Both the position numbers and the translations under genes were made by a program. Shown here piece after piece: positions 23,772-33,804 of a DNA stretch of 64,000 nucleotides (its first letter is position 1; every line of letters starts with the position of its first letter). The notes beneath the pieces are model-generated. The model made no database searches, was not told the origin of the DNA, and was given only the letters and a program-made list of their open reading frames with translations. Source of the DNA: CAWDVR01 sp044869805 (GTDB lineage: Bacteria > Acidobacteriota > Thermoanaerobaculia > Multivoradales > SZUA-115); NCBI GenBank assembly GCA_044869805.1, contig JBIOXV010000050.1, forward strand, positions 1 through 64,000, written 5' to 3'.

Positions 23772-25463
23772 TCAGTCCGCGGACGCGTAGCCCGTAGTCG
23801 GGGCCTCGCCGGCCGGGTCCGCCAGCTCCACGCTGTTTTCCTCGAGCAGGCGGCCGATCGAGCGGTAGAACTCGGTCACCGCCCGGCGGTAGGAGGCCAC
23901 GGCCTGCACCTCACGGCTCTTGGCGGCGTTCAGGTCCTCTTGGATCTGGGTCACCTCGAAGCTGGTGGACATGCCGTTCTCGTAGCGCTTCTGCTCGGCC
24001 TCGAGGTTCTTCTCCTGCAGCCGCCGCGACACGCCGGCCGACTCGATCTGCTGCGCCGCGGCGAGCACCTGCCGCGCCGCCGTGCGCACCTCCGTGACCA
24101 CCTGTTGCTCGAGCTGGCGCAGGGTCGTGCGGCCGCTCTCCAGCTCGAGGCGGGCGCTGGCGGCGGCGGCGCGGGCACCGCGGTTCTGCAGCGGATAGGC
24201 GAAGTTGAGGGTCGCGCTCCAGCCGTTGAGGTCGCCGTCGAGGAGCTGGTCGAGAGCGTCGAAGTAGTCCGTCGAGGAGACGATGACCGGCGGGGCCGAA
24301 GGATCCTCCGCGTCGAAGACCCGCAGGTCGCCGGCGGTGCCCGAGAGGCCGTAGCCCACGGTCAGGTCGAGCAGCGGCAGGGTCTGGCGGCGGGTAATGC
24401 GGGCATCGAGCTCCAGGCGATTCAGGGTGAGCCGCTGGCGCGCGATCTCCGGCCGCTCGGCGAGCGCGGTCTGGATCGCCTGCGCGACGTCGATCTGGAT
24501 GGGCTCGGTGCGCGGGTTGGTCTCGGGGACGATCTCGGCCTCCCAGGCCTCGCCTTGCTCGATGTTGAGCAGCAGCCGCAACTGGTCGTTGGCGTTGCCC
24601 ACCGCGGTGCGCGAGGTGATGATGTCCTCCTGGCGGGTGGCGACGTTGGCCTCGCTGCGCACCAGCTCCAGCGGCGGCAGGGTGCCGACGTCGACCTGCA
24701 CCTTGTTCCTGCGGTGCAGCTCCTCGGCGAGCGCCAGGCTCTCCTCGGCCACCCGCAGGCTCTCCTGGGCCTCCACCAGATCCCAGTAGGCGTTCTCCAC
24801 CTGCTGAATGGAGTTGGCCACCGCCTGCTCGAAGGCCTCGCGGGCGATGTTAGAGGCGTTCCTGGCCACGATCAGGTCGCGCTTGGTGACCTCGACGCCG
24901 AAGCTCCTGAGCAGCGGCTGGCGGTAGCTCACGCCGCTGTTGACGCCGAAGTTGGGGTTGAAGGTGGCGGAGGCGTCGTTGCTCTCCGAGCGGCTACTGT
25001 CATAGTTGAAGCTCAGCACGCCGCCGAGCGCCGTGAGCTGCGAGAGGCCCAGGTCGAGGCTCAGGTTCTCGTTGGTCAGCACTCCCTGACCCTCGAACGA
25101 GCGCGTGGCGCGCGAGTTCGACTCGCTGACCGTGGCGTCGGCCGAGAGATTGAGATCGAAGATGGACTTCGCCGACAGGATGCCGAGCCGGAAGCCCTCG
25201 CGCGTATAGCGCTCGATCACCAGGCCCAGGTTGCGCTCGAGCGCGATCTCCACCGCCTCGTCGAGAGTGAGCAGGATGTTGCCGTCCGCCCGCCGCAGAT
25301 CGGCGTCGGCGACGCTCGAGCGCGGCACGGTCGATACCGCGATCGCACCTGAGGCTTCGGCGGCCGTGGCCGGCCATCCGGCGCCGGTCGCCGCGGTGAT
25401 GGTCAGCGCGGCGACGAGCGCTCTTCCGGCGCCGCGGATAAGGCCTGCTTGCAGTCGTTTCAT
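23772..25463 (-). CDS. TolC family outer membrane efflux protein
   Basis: The 563-residue protein has a signal peptide (MKRLQAGLIRGAGRALVA onward, cut near ATAAEA) and the duplicated TolC architecture: long helices and short strands in two halves. Examples are NAYWDLVEAQESLRVAEESL in the first half and AAAASARLELESGRTTLRQL in the second. I prefer ATG 25463, because GAGGG lies 9-10 bases upstream; an ATG at 25478 would add five residues. It is the first gene of the efflux operon and supplies the outer-membrane channel. Confidence 0.92.
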   Translation of the reverse strand: MKRLQAGLIRGAGRALVAALTITAATGAGWPATAAEASGAIAVSTVPRSSVADADLRRADGNILLTLDEAVEIALERNLGLVIERYTREGFRLGILSAKSIFDLNLSADATVSESNSRATRSFEGQGVLTNENLSLDLGLSQLTALGGVLSFNYDSSRSESNDASATFNPNFGVNSGVSYRQPLLRSFGVEVTKRDLIVARNASNIAREAFEQAVANSIQQVENAYWDLVEAQESLRVAEESLALAEELHRRNKVQVDVGTLPPLELVRSEANVATRQEDIITSRTAVGNANDQLRLLLNIEQGEAWEAEIVPETNPRTEPIQIDVAQAIQTALAERPEIARQRLTLNRLELDARITRRQTLPLLDLTVGYGLSGTAGDLRVFDAEDPSAPPVIVSSTDYFDALDQLLDGDLNGWSATLNFAYPLQNRGARAAAASARLELESGRTTLRQLEQQVVTEVRTAARQVLAAAQQIESAGVSRRLQEKNLEAEQKRYENGMSTSFEVTQIQEDLNAAKSREVQAVASYRRAVTEFYRSIGRLLEENSVELADPAGEAPTTGYASAD

Positions 25464-25528
25464 GAATCTCACCCTCATCTCGATTGGCTAATCGGGGATC
25501 GGGGCGGAACCTGCCGCCCTCGAGCGTT

Positions 25529-26613
<1,085 letters not shown>

Positions 26614-26617
<4 letters not shown>

Positions 26618-27624
26618 CAGGCCTCGCTTTGCGCTGGTGTGCCTGCGGTTGCCTGCGGAGCGTGGAGAAAGCAGCGCGAGCGCCGCGACCCGGGCAGCTC
26701 GAAGAGCGGCGGCTCGTGGCTGGCGCAGGGCGCGAAGGCCGCGCTGCAGCGGGGGTGGAAGGCGCAGCCCGGCGGCCGGTGAAAGGGATCGGCGACCCGT
26801 CCGGGCACCGTGGGCAGGTGCCCCTTGTTGACCGGCGCCCCGAGCCGCGGCGAAGCGGCGAGCAAGGCGCGCGTGTAGGGGTGGGCGGGCTCGCGGAAGA
26901 GGTCGGTGACGCCGGCCTCCTCCGCCACCTCCCCGGCGTAGAGCACCACCACCCGCGAGCAGGCCTCTGCCACCACGCCCAGGTCGTGGGTGATGAGCAG
27001 CACGGCCAGATCCAGCTCCTCGCGCAGGCGGTCCAGCAGGGCGAGGATCTGCGCCTGCACCGTGACGTCGAGGGCGGTGGTGGGCTCGTCTGCGAGCAGG
27101 ACCTGGGGCTCCCCCGCCAGCGCCATGGCGATCACCGCGCGCTGGCACTGGCCGCCGGAGAGCTGGTGCGGGTAGTCGTCGAGGCGCTTGGCCGGCTCGG
27201 CGATGGCCACCAGCTCGAGCAGGCGCAGCGCTTCCTGGCGCGCCTCGCGGCGCGAAAGGCCGCGGTGCAGGCGTGCCGACTCTGCGATCTGGAAGCCGAT
27301 GGTGAACACCGGGTTGAGCGCCGCCATGGGCTCCTGGAAGACCATGGCGATGCGTCCGCCACGGACTTTGCGCAGCTCGGCCTCCGGCCGCCGCCTGAGG
27401 TCCTGGCCGTCGAGCAGCACGGAGCCGGAGTCGATCGTCCCGGGCGCCGGCACCAGGCCGAGGATGGCGAGCGCGGTCAGGCTCTTGCCCGAGCCCGACT
27501 CGCCCACCAGCCCCAGGCACTCGCCGCGGGCGAGAGCGAAGCTCACCCCGCGTACCACCGCCGCTCGCGTGCCGTTGGCCGGGAAGCTGACCGACAGGCC
27601 TTCGACCGCGAGCAGGGGGCTCAT
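26614..27624 (-). CDS. Oligopeptide/dipeptide ABC transporter ATP-binding protein (OppD-like)
   Basis: The 336-residue ATPase begins MSPLLAVEGLSVSFPANG at an ATG overlapping the aminopeptidase stop (ATGA). It has Walker A GESGSGKSLTALA, signature LSGGQCQRAVIAMALAGEP and Walker B LLADEPTTALDVTV, and ends with the oligopeptide-family tail (HPYTRALLAASPRLG, PPGCAFHPRC). Coupling to a leucyl aminopeptidase suggests peptide uptake followed by hydrolysis, a functional link inferred from the overlap. Confidence 0.92.
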
Positions 27625-29099
27625 CGGCCCGCGAGCGAGCGCAGCCAGGCGATCGACAGCGCCACGCCGTAGCCCGTGGCGCCGACCCCGCCCGGACCGT
27701 CGTGGCTGGTGTTCACCGGCCCCGCGATGTCGAGGTGGGCCCAGCGGCCCAGGGGCTCGACGAACTGCGCCAGGAAGGTGGCGGCCAGGTTCGAGCTCCC
27801 CCAGCGCTCCGAGGAGTTCTTGAGGTCGGCGTGATTGCCCTTGATGAGGTCGAAGAGCTCGGGCCACAGCGGCATGCGCCACAGCCGCTCACCGGCCTGC
27901 TCGGCGGCGGCCAGCAGCTCGCCTGCCAGGGCATCGTCGGGGGTGTAGAGGCCGGCGGCCAGGCGGCCCAGGGCGATGGTGCAGGCGCCGGTCAGGGTCG
28001 AGTACTCGAGCACGTGCTCGGCGCCTTCCTCGACGGCCAACGACAGCGCGTCGGCGAGCAGCAAGCGGCCTTCGGCGTCGGTGTTGATGATCTCGACCGT
28101 CTTGCCGTTGTAGCAGCGGATGATGTCGCCGGGCCGGTAGGAGCCGCCGTCCGGCATGTTCTCGGCGATCGGCAGGTAGGCGGTGAGGCGCACGGAAAGC
28201 CCCAGCTCGGCGGCGAGCGCGGCGACCGCCAGGGCGGTGCAGGCACCGCCTTTGTCGTACTTCATCTCGTCCATGGCCGCGGCCGGCTTGATCGAGATCC
28301 CGCCGGTGTCGAAAGTGACCCCTTTGCCCACCAGGGCCACGGCCGGCCCGCGCTCGCCGTAGGCCAGGCGCAGCAGGCGCGGGCGGTGCGCCGAGCCGGC
28401 GCCCACCGCCAGGATGCCGCCCATGCCCAGGCTGGCCAGGTGATCGGAGTCGAACACCGAAAACGCGAGGCCGGCCTTGGCCGCTACGGCCCGCGCCTGC
28501 TCCTCCATCCACTCTGGCGTCGCCTCGTTGGGTGGCGAGTTGCACAGGTCGCGGGTCAGGGTCACGGCGCGCGCCAGGCGCTCGCTCGCCGGCAGCGAGT
28601 CGCGGAAGGGCGCCTCCTTCCCGGCCGGCGGCACGAAGGTGATGCTGCGGATCTGATGGCCACGGTCCTCGCTCTGGGTGAGGAAGCGCTGGAAACGGTA
28701 GCCGGCGACCTGGAGCTGGGAGAGCACCCGCTCGGGCGCCCCGGGGCCGGCCGTGGCGTGGTGCTCGGGCAGGGTGAGGGCGAGGTCGCTGACGCGGTTG
28801 GTGCGCGCCGCCTCGACGGCGGTGTAGAGCCAGAACCTCAAGCTCAGGGCGTCGAGGTCCTCACGCTTGCCGAGTCCGTGCAGGCTGACCACGCCGACGC
28901 TGCCGTCGAGGCCGGTCTCTGCCACCTGTCCCTCGCGCCCCTGCCAGCCGGGGCGGCCGGCGAGGCCGCGTACCGCCGACGCCACCTCGGGCGGCAGGTT
29001 GCCGTCCGGCGGCGCCTCCCCCTGGAAGCAGGGCACCACGAGCTGTTCCGCCTTCACGCCCTCGCCGGTGGCCAGGGACAAGGGCACGATTCCACGCAT
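27621..29099 (-). CDS. pepA: Leucyl aminopeptidase, M17 family
   Basis: The 492-residue protein belongs to the M17 metallopeptidases, which remove N-terminal residues from peptides in the cytoplasm as hexamers. The C-terminal catalytic domain has the metal and substrate residues in LVGKGVTFDTGGISIKP, MKYDKGGACTALA, and the signature NTDAEGRLLLADAL. The N-terminal domain (residues 1-160) is typical in length. It is the first gene of a three-gene operon with the OppD-like and OppF-like ATPases. The upstream 170 bases are shared with the divergent cyclase-like gene; I see no convincing promoter hexamers there. Confidence 0.95.
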   Translation of the reverse strand: MRGIVPLSLATGEGVKAEQLVVPCFQGEAPPDGNLPPEVASAVRGLAGRPGWQGREGQVAETGLDGSVGVVSLHGLGKREDLDALSLRFWLYTAVEAARTNRVSDLALTLPEHHATAGPGAPERVLSQLQVAGYRFQRFLTQSEDRGHQIRSITFVPPAGKEAPFRDSLPASERLARAVTLTRDLCNSPPNEATPEWMEEQARAVAAKAGLAFSVFDSDHLASLGMGGILAVGAGSAHRPRLLRLAYGERGPAVALVGKGVTFDTGGISIKPAAAMDEMKYDKGGACTALAVAALAAELGLSVRLTAYLPIAENMPDGGSYRPGDIIRCYNGKTVEIINTDAEGRLLLADALSLAVEEGAEHVLEYSTLTGACTIALGRLAAGLYTPDDALAGELLAAAEQAGERLWRMPLWPELFDLIKGNHADLKNSSERWGSSNLAATFLAQFVEPLGRWAHLDIAGPVNTSHDGPGGVGATGYGVALSIAWLRSLAGR

Positions 29100-29270
29100 C
29101 TGATACCTCTCGAGCGACGAGAAAGGCTGGCTGCCGTTCCGTGGGCCAGGATTGTAGCAGGGGCACGCCGGCTGCTCTTTCCAACGCTCCGCCCTCGTTG
29201 CCCGGGCCGTCGCGAGGGTATGCTATAGCCTTCCAAAGGCGATCTCGGACGATCTCCCCGGCTGCCCGCG

Positions 29271-31292
29271 ATGACCACGGCACCTTTCGATCACCTGCTG
29301 CGCGGATCGTTCAGTTTCCTGCAGCCCACGGCGCAGGAAGTGCGGCAGCTCTTCCCCAATGCGGCCGAGCTGCTGCCAACCCCCTACCCGCTCTACTCCG
29401 AGGACGAGTCCTCGACGCCGTTCCATGGCTTCCCGGTGGTGCAGACCGACGGCCTGGCGAGCCTGCGCGAAGCGCTCGCGCTGTACCTCGACGCCGAGGA
29501 GGAGGCGCAGCTCGCCGCGGTGCGCCGGGAGCCCTTCTCGCGCACCTCCTACACCGCCGCCTGGAACCGCTACCGTGCCCTCCTCGCGCAGGCGGTGCAG
29601 AACGCCACCATGTCGAGCTACGGGCGCCACTACCCGACGCTCTTCTGGCTCCAGCACTCGCTGGACGTGGCGCGGCGGCTCAAAGAGGTGCCGCGCCGCG
29701 TGGTGCGCCTCGATCTGGAGCTCGGCCGCCGCCACGGCGACCAGATCAAGTACCGCATCTTCGAGAAGTACCGCGGCCAGGTGCGGCAGGTGGTGTACGA
29801 GGTGCTGAGCCGCCTGGCGGCGGACATCGAGGACGTCGAGGAGGGGCTGATCCCTCACCTCCTCCACCGCATGTTCGACAACGTGCTGATCTTCACCGAG
29901 GAGCACATCAGCCCCGATCTCACCGAGCTCGGCAGCTTCCTGACCGGCTTCCTGGGCGTCGACGGGCGCGACTTGCGCCAGCGCCTGGAGCGCCTGGCCG
30001 AATGGCACGGCGCCGCGCTGCGCGAGGACCCCGAGCTGCGCGCCGCGGCCAGCCACCTGGCGGGGGTCGACCCCGACGCCAACCCGCGAGCGCTGCTCCA
30101 CCGCTCCGGCTACGTCTCCTTCCTCGCGGCTCGGCGCGGCTACCGGGCCGCCGAGCTGCTGACCTTCGACCAGGCGCAGCTCTGGGAGTCGTTGCTGGTG
30201 CGGCTCAAAGAGTTCGAGCTGCTCGACGCCATGCGCGGCCTGGTGCTGCCGGTGAAGCGCGAGGGCGAGCGGCTGGTGTTCCGCGCCGGCGCCCTGGACA
30301 AGACCTGGATTGGCCAGCGGCTGATCTACCTCTCCCCGTCGACCCGGCCGCTCGACTTCCTGTCGCCGTCTGTGATCGACCCGCTGGTCCACCGCTATGG
30401 CCTGATCTACGACATCACCAACTTCTCCGAGGTGGTGTCGCTGCTGCGGCGGGCCGGGCAGGAGACGCAGGAGCACGCCTTCCGTCAGATGTTCCGCTTC
30501 CAGCGCCGCATCAATCGGCTGGCGAGCGCCTACCGCCTGCAGCTCGAGAAGTACCTCGGCGACGGCGCCTTCTACACCAGCCGTCACCCGGCCTCCATGC
30601 TGCTCTGCGCCATCCACCTGCAACGCCTCTATCGCCTGGCCCTGACCAGCGGCCTGCCCTTCAACCAGGGCATGCGCGTCGGCCTCAACTTCGGCCATTA
30701 CCGCCTGATCCCCATCCAGGCGAGCTCGGACGGCGAGCCCGAGCGCTACGAGTTCTTCGGCCACGGGGTGGTGGAGCTCTCGCGCCTGACCTCGGGCAAG
30801 AGCTCCCAGGAGATCGAGGAGATCAAGAACATCCTGGTCAGCTACGGCTATCCGCAGCAGGCGGTGCAGCGCTTTTTCGAGCCGCTCGCCGGCCGCAACC
30901 TCGACCTGGTCGACAAGGAAGAGGAGGCGCGGCCCTTCTACGCCTACGTCAACCGCAACGGCTCGCTGATCAACGAGGGCATCGTGGCGACCGGAGAGTA
31001 CATCGGCCAGCTCGCCGCGTCGCTCGCTTCGCCGCAGCTCTATCATTGCCGCGAGGCGAGCCGCTCCTACGTGGTGCTGGCGCTCGACGACGCCGGCAGC
31101 AAGCTCTATGTCGGCCTGCGCAAGCTTGGCGTGGCCCACCTCAAAGGCCTCGACGACCTGCCGGTCTACGAGATCGTCGACGCCACCGACCTGGCCGATC
31201 GCGAGAGCGAGCAGCTCGCGGACCCCGAGCTGATGCCGGCCCTCGACCGTCTGGCCGCGGGGGCCATCGCCGCGCCGCCCGCCGCCCGCTGA
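29271..31292 (+). CDS. Protein of unknown function with a class III nucleotide cyclase-like domain
   Basis: The first 370 residues of this 673-residue cytoplasmic protein are mostly helical and match nothing I recognise. Residues about 375-560 follow the class III cyclase pattern. YDITNFSEVVSLL matches the first metal motif (Asp381), KYLGDGAFYTS the second (Asp431), and MRVGLNFGHYRLIPI the RxGxxxG strand. The usual Asn of the catalytic xNxxxR motif seems replaced in VELSRLTSGK, while the Arg is kept. Both metal-binding Asp residues therefore survive and part of the transition-state set is lost. It could be a divergent cyclase or a nucleotide-sensing pseudo-cyclase. No signal peptide or membrane helix is seen. 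purC starts 28 bases downstream. Confidence 0.7.
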   Translation: MTTAPFDHLLRGSFSFLQPTAQEVRQLFPNAAELLPTPYPLYSEDESSTPFHGFPVVQTDGLASLREALALYLDAEEEAQLAAVRREPFSRTSYTAAWNRYRALLAQAVQNATMSSYGRHYPTLFWLQHSLDVARRLKEVPRRVVRLDLELGRRHGDQIKYRIFEKYRGQVRQVVYEVLSRLAADIEDVEEGLIPHLLHRMFDNVLIFTEEHISPDLTELGSFLTGFLGVDGRDLRQRLERLAEWHGAALREDPELRAAASHLAGVDPDANPRALLHRSGYVSFLAARRGYRAAELLTFDQAQLWESLLVRLKEFELLDAMRGLVLPVKREGERLVFRAGALDKTWIGQRLIYLSPSTRPLDFLSPSVIDPLVHRYGLIYDITNFSEVVSLLRRAGQETQEHAFRQMFRFQRRINRLASAYRLQLEKYLGDGAFYTSRHPASMLLCAIHLQRLYRLALTSGLPFNQGMRVGLNFGHYRLIPIQASSDGEPERYEFFGHGVVELSRLTSGKSSQEIEEIKNILVSYGYPQQAVQRFFEPLAGRNLDLVDKEEEARPFYAYVNRNGSLINEGIVATGEYIGQLAASLASPQLYHCREASRSYVVLALDDAGSKLYVGLRKLGVAHLKGLDDLPVYEIVDATDLADRESEQLADPELMPALDRLAAGAIAAPPAAR

Positions 31293-31319
31293 ACCCGCCA
31301 CCGGCGCACGGAGCCCACC

Positions 31320-32210
31320 ATGGAGATCGTCTGGGAGACCAAGCTTCCCAACCTGCCGCCCCCCAAACGGGGCAAGGTGCGCGACGTCTACGACCTCGGC
31401 AAGAGCCTGCTGATCGTCGCCACCGACCGCTTGTCGGCGTATGACCACGTGCTCGAGCCGGGCATCCCGGGCAAAGGCAAGGTCTTGACCCAGCTCTCCA
31501 ACTTCTGGTTCGAGCGGCTGGCGGAAGTGGTGCCCCACCATCTGCTCGCCACCGATCCCGCGGACTTCCCCGCCAGCCTGGCGCCCCACGGCGAGCTGCT
31601 GTCCGGCCGTGCCGTGGTGGTCAAGAAAGCGGAGGTGGTCCCCTTCGAGTGCGTGGCCCGCGGCTACCTCGCCGGCTCGAGCTTCCGCGAGTACCAGAGC
31701 CGGCGCGAGGTCTGCGGCATCGATTTGCCCGAGGGCCTGCAGCGCGCCAGCCGCCTGCCCGAGCCGATCTTCACCCCGGCGACCAAGGCGGCGGAAGGCC
31801 ACGACGAGAACGTGACCTTCGAGACCATGGCCGAGGCGGTCGGCGGCGAGCTCGCCGCCCGCCTGCGTCGCCTGACCCTCGAGCTCTACCGGCGCGGGGC
31901 CGCGATAGCCGCCACCCGCGGCCTGATCCTCGCCGACACCAAGTTCGAGTTCGGCGTCCTCGACGGCGAAGTGCTGCTGATCGACGAGGTTCTGACCCCG
32001 GACTCCTCACGCTACTGGGAGGGCGAGCTGTGGCAGCCGGGAACCGAGCCGGCCTCCTTCGACAAGCAGTACGTCCGCAACTGGCTGGACCAGACAGGCT
32101 GGGACAAGGAGTCGCCCCCACCCCACTTGCCAGAGGAAGTAGTGGCCGGCACCAGCGAGCGCTACCTCGAGGCGTTCCGGCGGCTGACGGGGCGAGAGCC
32201 GGAGCTGTAG
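31320..32210 (+). CDS. purC: Phosphoribosylaminoimidazole-succinocarboxamide synthase
   Basis: PurC joins CAIR and aspartate using ATP in purine synthesis. The 296-residue protein matches the longer, yeast-Ade1-like branch. It has KRGKVRDVYDLGKSLLIVAT near the start, then SAYDHVLEPGIPGKGKVLT, ECVARGYLAGSSFREYQ, and the signature LILADTKFEFGVLDG with LIDEVLTPDSSRYW. Other pur genes are not in the window. A short GGAG lies before the ATG. A repeat-like inverted element overlaps its stop codon. Confidence 0.96.
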   Translation: MEIVWETKLPNLPPPKRGKVRDVYDLGKSLLIVATDRLSAYDHVLEPGIPGKGKVLTQLSNFWFERLAEVVPHHLLATDPADFPASLAPHGELLSGRAVVVKKAEVVPFECVARGYLAGSSFREYQSRREVCGIDLPEGLQRASRLPEPIFTPATKAAEGHDENVTFETMAEAVGGELAARLRRLTLELYRRGAAIAATRGLILADTKFEFGVLDGEVLLIDEVLTPDSSRYWEGELWQPGTEPASFDKQYVRNWLDQTGWDKESPPPHLPEEVVAGTSERYLEAFRRLTGREPEL

Positions 32211-32275
32211 GGGCAGCCCTCGTGGCTGCCCTCGCATCGACCGGCAGCAGGGCGACCAAGAGGATCGCCCCTACA
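32206..32275. repeat. REP/MITE-like inverted repeat element
   Basis: The 9-base ends TGTAGGGGC and GCCCCTACA are perfect inverted repeats bracketing 70 bases. Inside are two hairpins: GGGCAGCC with GGCTGCCC (32211-32231) and GGGCGA with TCGCCC (32250-32270). The left end overlaps the purC stop codon. Similar GTAGGGGC elements are scattered in several high-GC phyla. Only one copy is in the window. Confidence 0.5.
32211..32231 (+). terminator. Hairpin directly after purC
   Basis: An 8-bp perfect stem with a 5-base loop (CTCGT) begins at the base after the purC stop. It may terminate purC transcription, although no T tract follows and it is part of the larger inverted element. Confidence 0.4.
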
Positions 32276-32318
32276 GCCTGCAGTTGGCCCCGCGGGGATG
32301 CCGCGGGTCGTACTGCGC

Positions 32319-33785
32319 CTACGGCCGGATCGGAACCGAGCCGAGCAAGTACTTCAGATCGTCGTCGTTCCAGCGCACGCCGCCACCCAGGAACACCGAG
32401 TCCCGCTCGTCAGTCAGGAAGTCGTCGTAGCCGCCTACCAGGTAGAGGTTGGGATGGAAGCGCCAGCGCCCCGACAGGCGCAGGTGGGGCTCGAGGTCGT
32501 CCTCGCGGTTGAAGTCGAAGGCCTCGAGCGACAGCCACAGCTTGTTGCCGGCCAGGGGGTACTCGGCCTGCACGCCGAAGCTCGACTCGATGAGGCCGGT
32601 GCGCAGCGTGAGATCGCGCGACAGCTTGGCGCCCAGCAGGGCCGAGATCGACAGCGCGTCCTCGCGCTTGAAGGTATCGATGGTGGTGGTCTCGACGGTG
32701 CCGTCCGGCAGCGTGGTGGTGATGCGCTCGAAGTTCTTCTCCTCCTTGCCGAACGGCGTGTCGGCCACGCCGATGCGGTAGAGCCACTGGCTGCGGGTCG
32801 CAAGGTCGACCTGGAAGCCGGCCTGGCTGTCCTCGATCGACGGCAGGTAATAGCCCTCCATGCCGAGGTCGAGCTGGATCTTCTGCACCGCGCCCAGGCT
32901 GTCGGTGAGGCTCGCTACTCCGCTCTCGACGCTCGACAGGGCGGAAACCAGCTTGTCGTGGGCCTCCTCCGAGGTGAGCAGCTTGCCGACCGTCCCCTCG
33001 CCGGCCGCCAGCCGGCCGGAGATGGTCTTGAGGTCGGTCACCGCCGGCTGCAGGCCCTCGGTGATCTTCTGGATGTTCTCCATGCTCGCCGCGAGCTCGC
33101 CGCGGTTCTCGGCCACCACGCCGTTGATCTGCGTCAGCACCTCCTCCATGCGCGAGGCGAGCCGAGGCAGCTCGCGGGCGAGGGTGGCGCTGGTGACCTC
33201 GAAGTTGGCGATCGTCGCCGACACCTGGTCGCGGTTGGCGGCGATCAGGTCGCGCACCTGGGCACTCACCGTCTCGAGGTTGGCCAGGATGCGCGAGATC
33301 TGGTTGTCGCCCGCACCCTCCCGGCCGGCGATGGCGCCGGTGATCTGCTGGATGTTCTCGCCCACCGCGTCGAGCCGGGCGATCGCCTGGTCGAGGGTCA
33401 CCGGCACCTCGCCCTCGATCGTCGCCCCCTCCGGCAGCGGCGCCGCGCCCGGCGGGCCCGGGATCAGCTCCACGTATTTGTCGCCCAGCAGGCCGGCGCT
33501 GGCGATCGCGGCGTGGGTGCCCTCGGTCAGCGCCACGGGCTGCTCGAGCAGCAGCGTCACCCGGGCGCGCCGGCCGTCGAGGCCGAGGCCGTCGACACGG
33601 CCGACGCGCACCCCGGCCACGCGCACCGCCGCCTTGTCGTCGAGGCCGGCCACCGAGTCGAACAGCGCGTCGACGCGCCGCCCTTCGGGAGCGAACAGCC
33701 GCAGGTCCTCGATCTTCATGATCAGGAAGGCCAGCACCAGCAGGACGAGGGTGGCGAAGATCCCCACCTTGATCGCTTGCGACAT
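32319..33785 (-). CDS. mlaD: MlaD-family MCE domain protein with C-terminal barrel-like extension
   Basis: MlaD binds lipid in the periplasm and works with MlaE and MlaF. The 488-residue protein has an N-terminal helix (VGIFATLVLLVLAFLIMKI), an MCE domain at about residues 35-115 (VRVAGVRVGRVDGLGLDG, GLLGDKYVELIPG) and a long helical region to about residue 300. A beta-rich C-terminus of about 160 residues has alternating strands (LATRSQWLYRIGVADTPFG, FHPNLYLVGGYDDF). Common MlaD proteins are about 180 residues. The end looks like outer-membrane or barrel-type strands, suggesting an envelope-spanning bridge; this is inference. It is last in the mlaE-mlaF-mlaD order. Confidence 0.88.
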   Translation of the reverse strand: MSQAIKVGIFATLVLLVLAFLIMKIEDLRLFAPEGRRVDALFDSVAGLDDKAAVRVAGVRVGRVDGLGLDGRRARVTLLLEQPVALTEGTHAAIASAGLLGDKYVELIPGPPGAAPLPEGATIEGEVPVTLDQAIARLDAVGENIQQITGAIAGREGAGDNQISRILANLETVSAQVRDLIAANRDQVSATIANFEVTSATLARELPRLASRMEEVLTQINGVVAENRGELAASMENIQKITEGLQPAVTDLKTISGRLAAGEGTVGKLLTSEEAHDKLVSALSSVESGVASLTDSLGAVQKIQLDLGMEGYYLPSIEDSQAGFQVDLATRSQWLYRIGVADTPFGKEEKNFERITTTLPDGTVETTTIDTFKREDALSISALLGAKLSRDLTLRTGLIESSFGVQAEYPLAGNKLWLSLEAFDFNREDDLEPHLRLSGRWRFHPNLYLVGGYDDFLTDERDSVFLGGGVRWNDDDLKYLLGSVPIRP

Positions 33786-33804
33786 CGTTGACTCCCTTGG
33801 TCCC

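Noticed and set aside
25464..25478. Upstream ATG of the TolC-like gene
   Set aside because: The later ATG at 25463 has a GAGGG site at correct spacing; the earlier one lacks a site.
29223..31802. 859-codon open frame on the minus strand
   Set aside because: It runs antisense to the cyclase-like protein and purC, has no family motifs, and its existence is explained by high GC.
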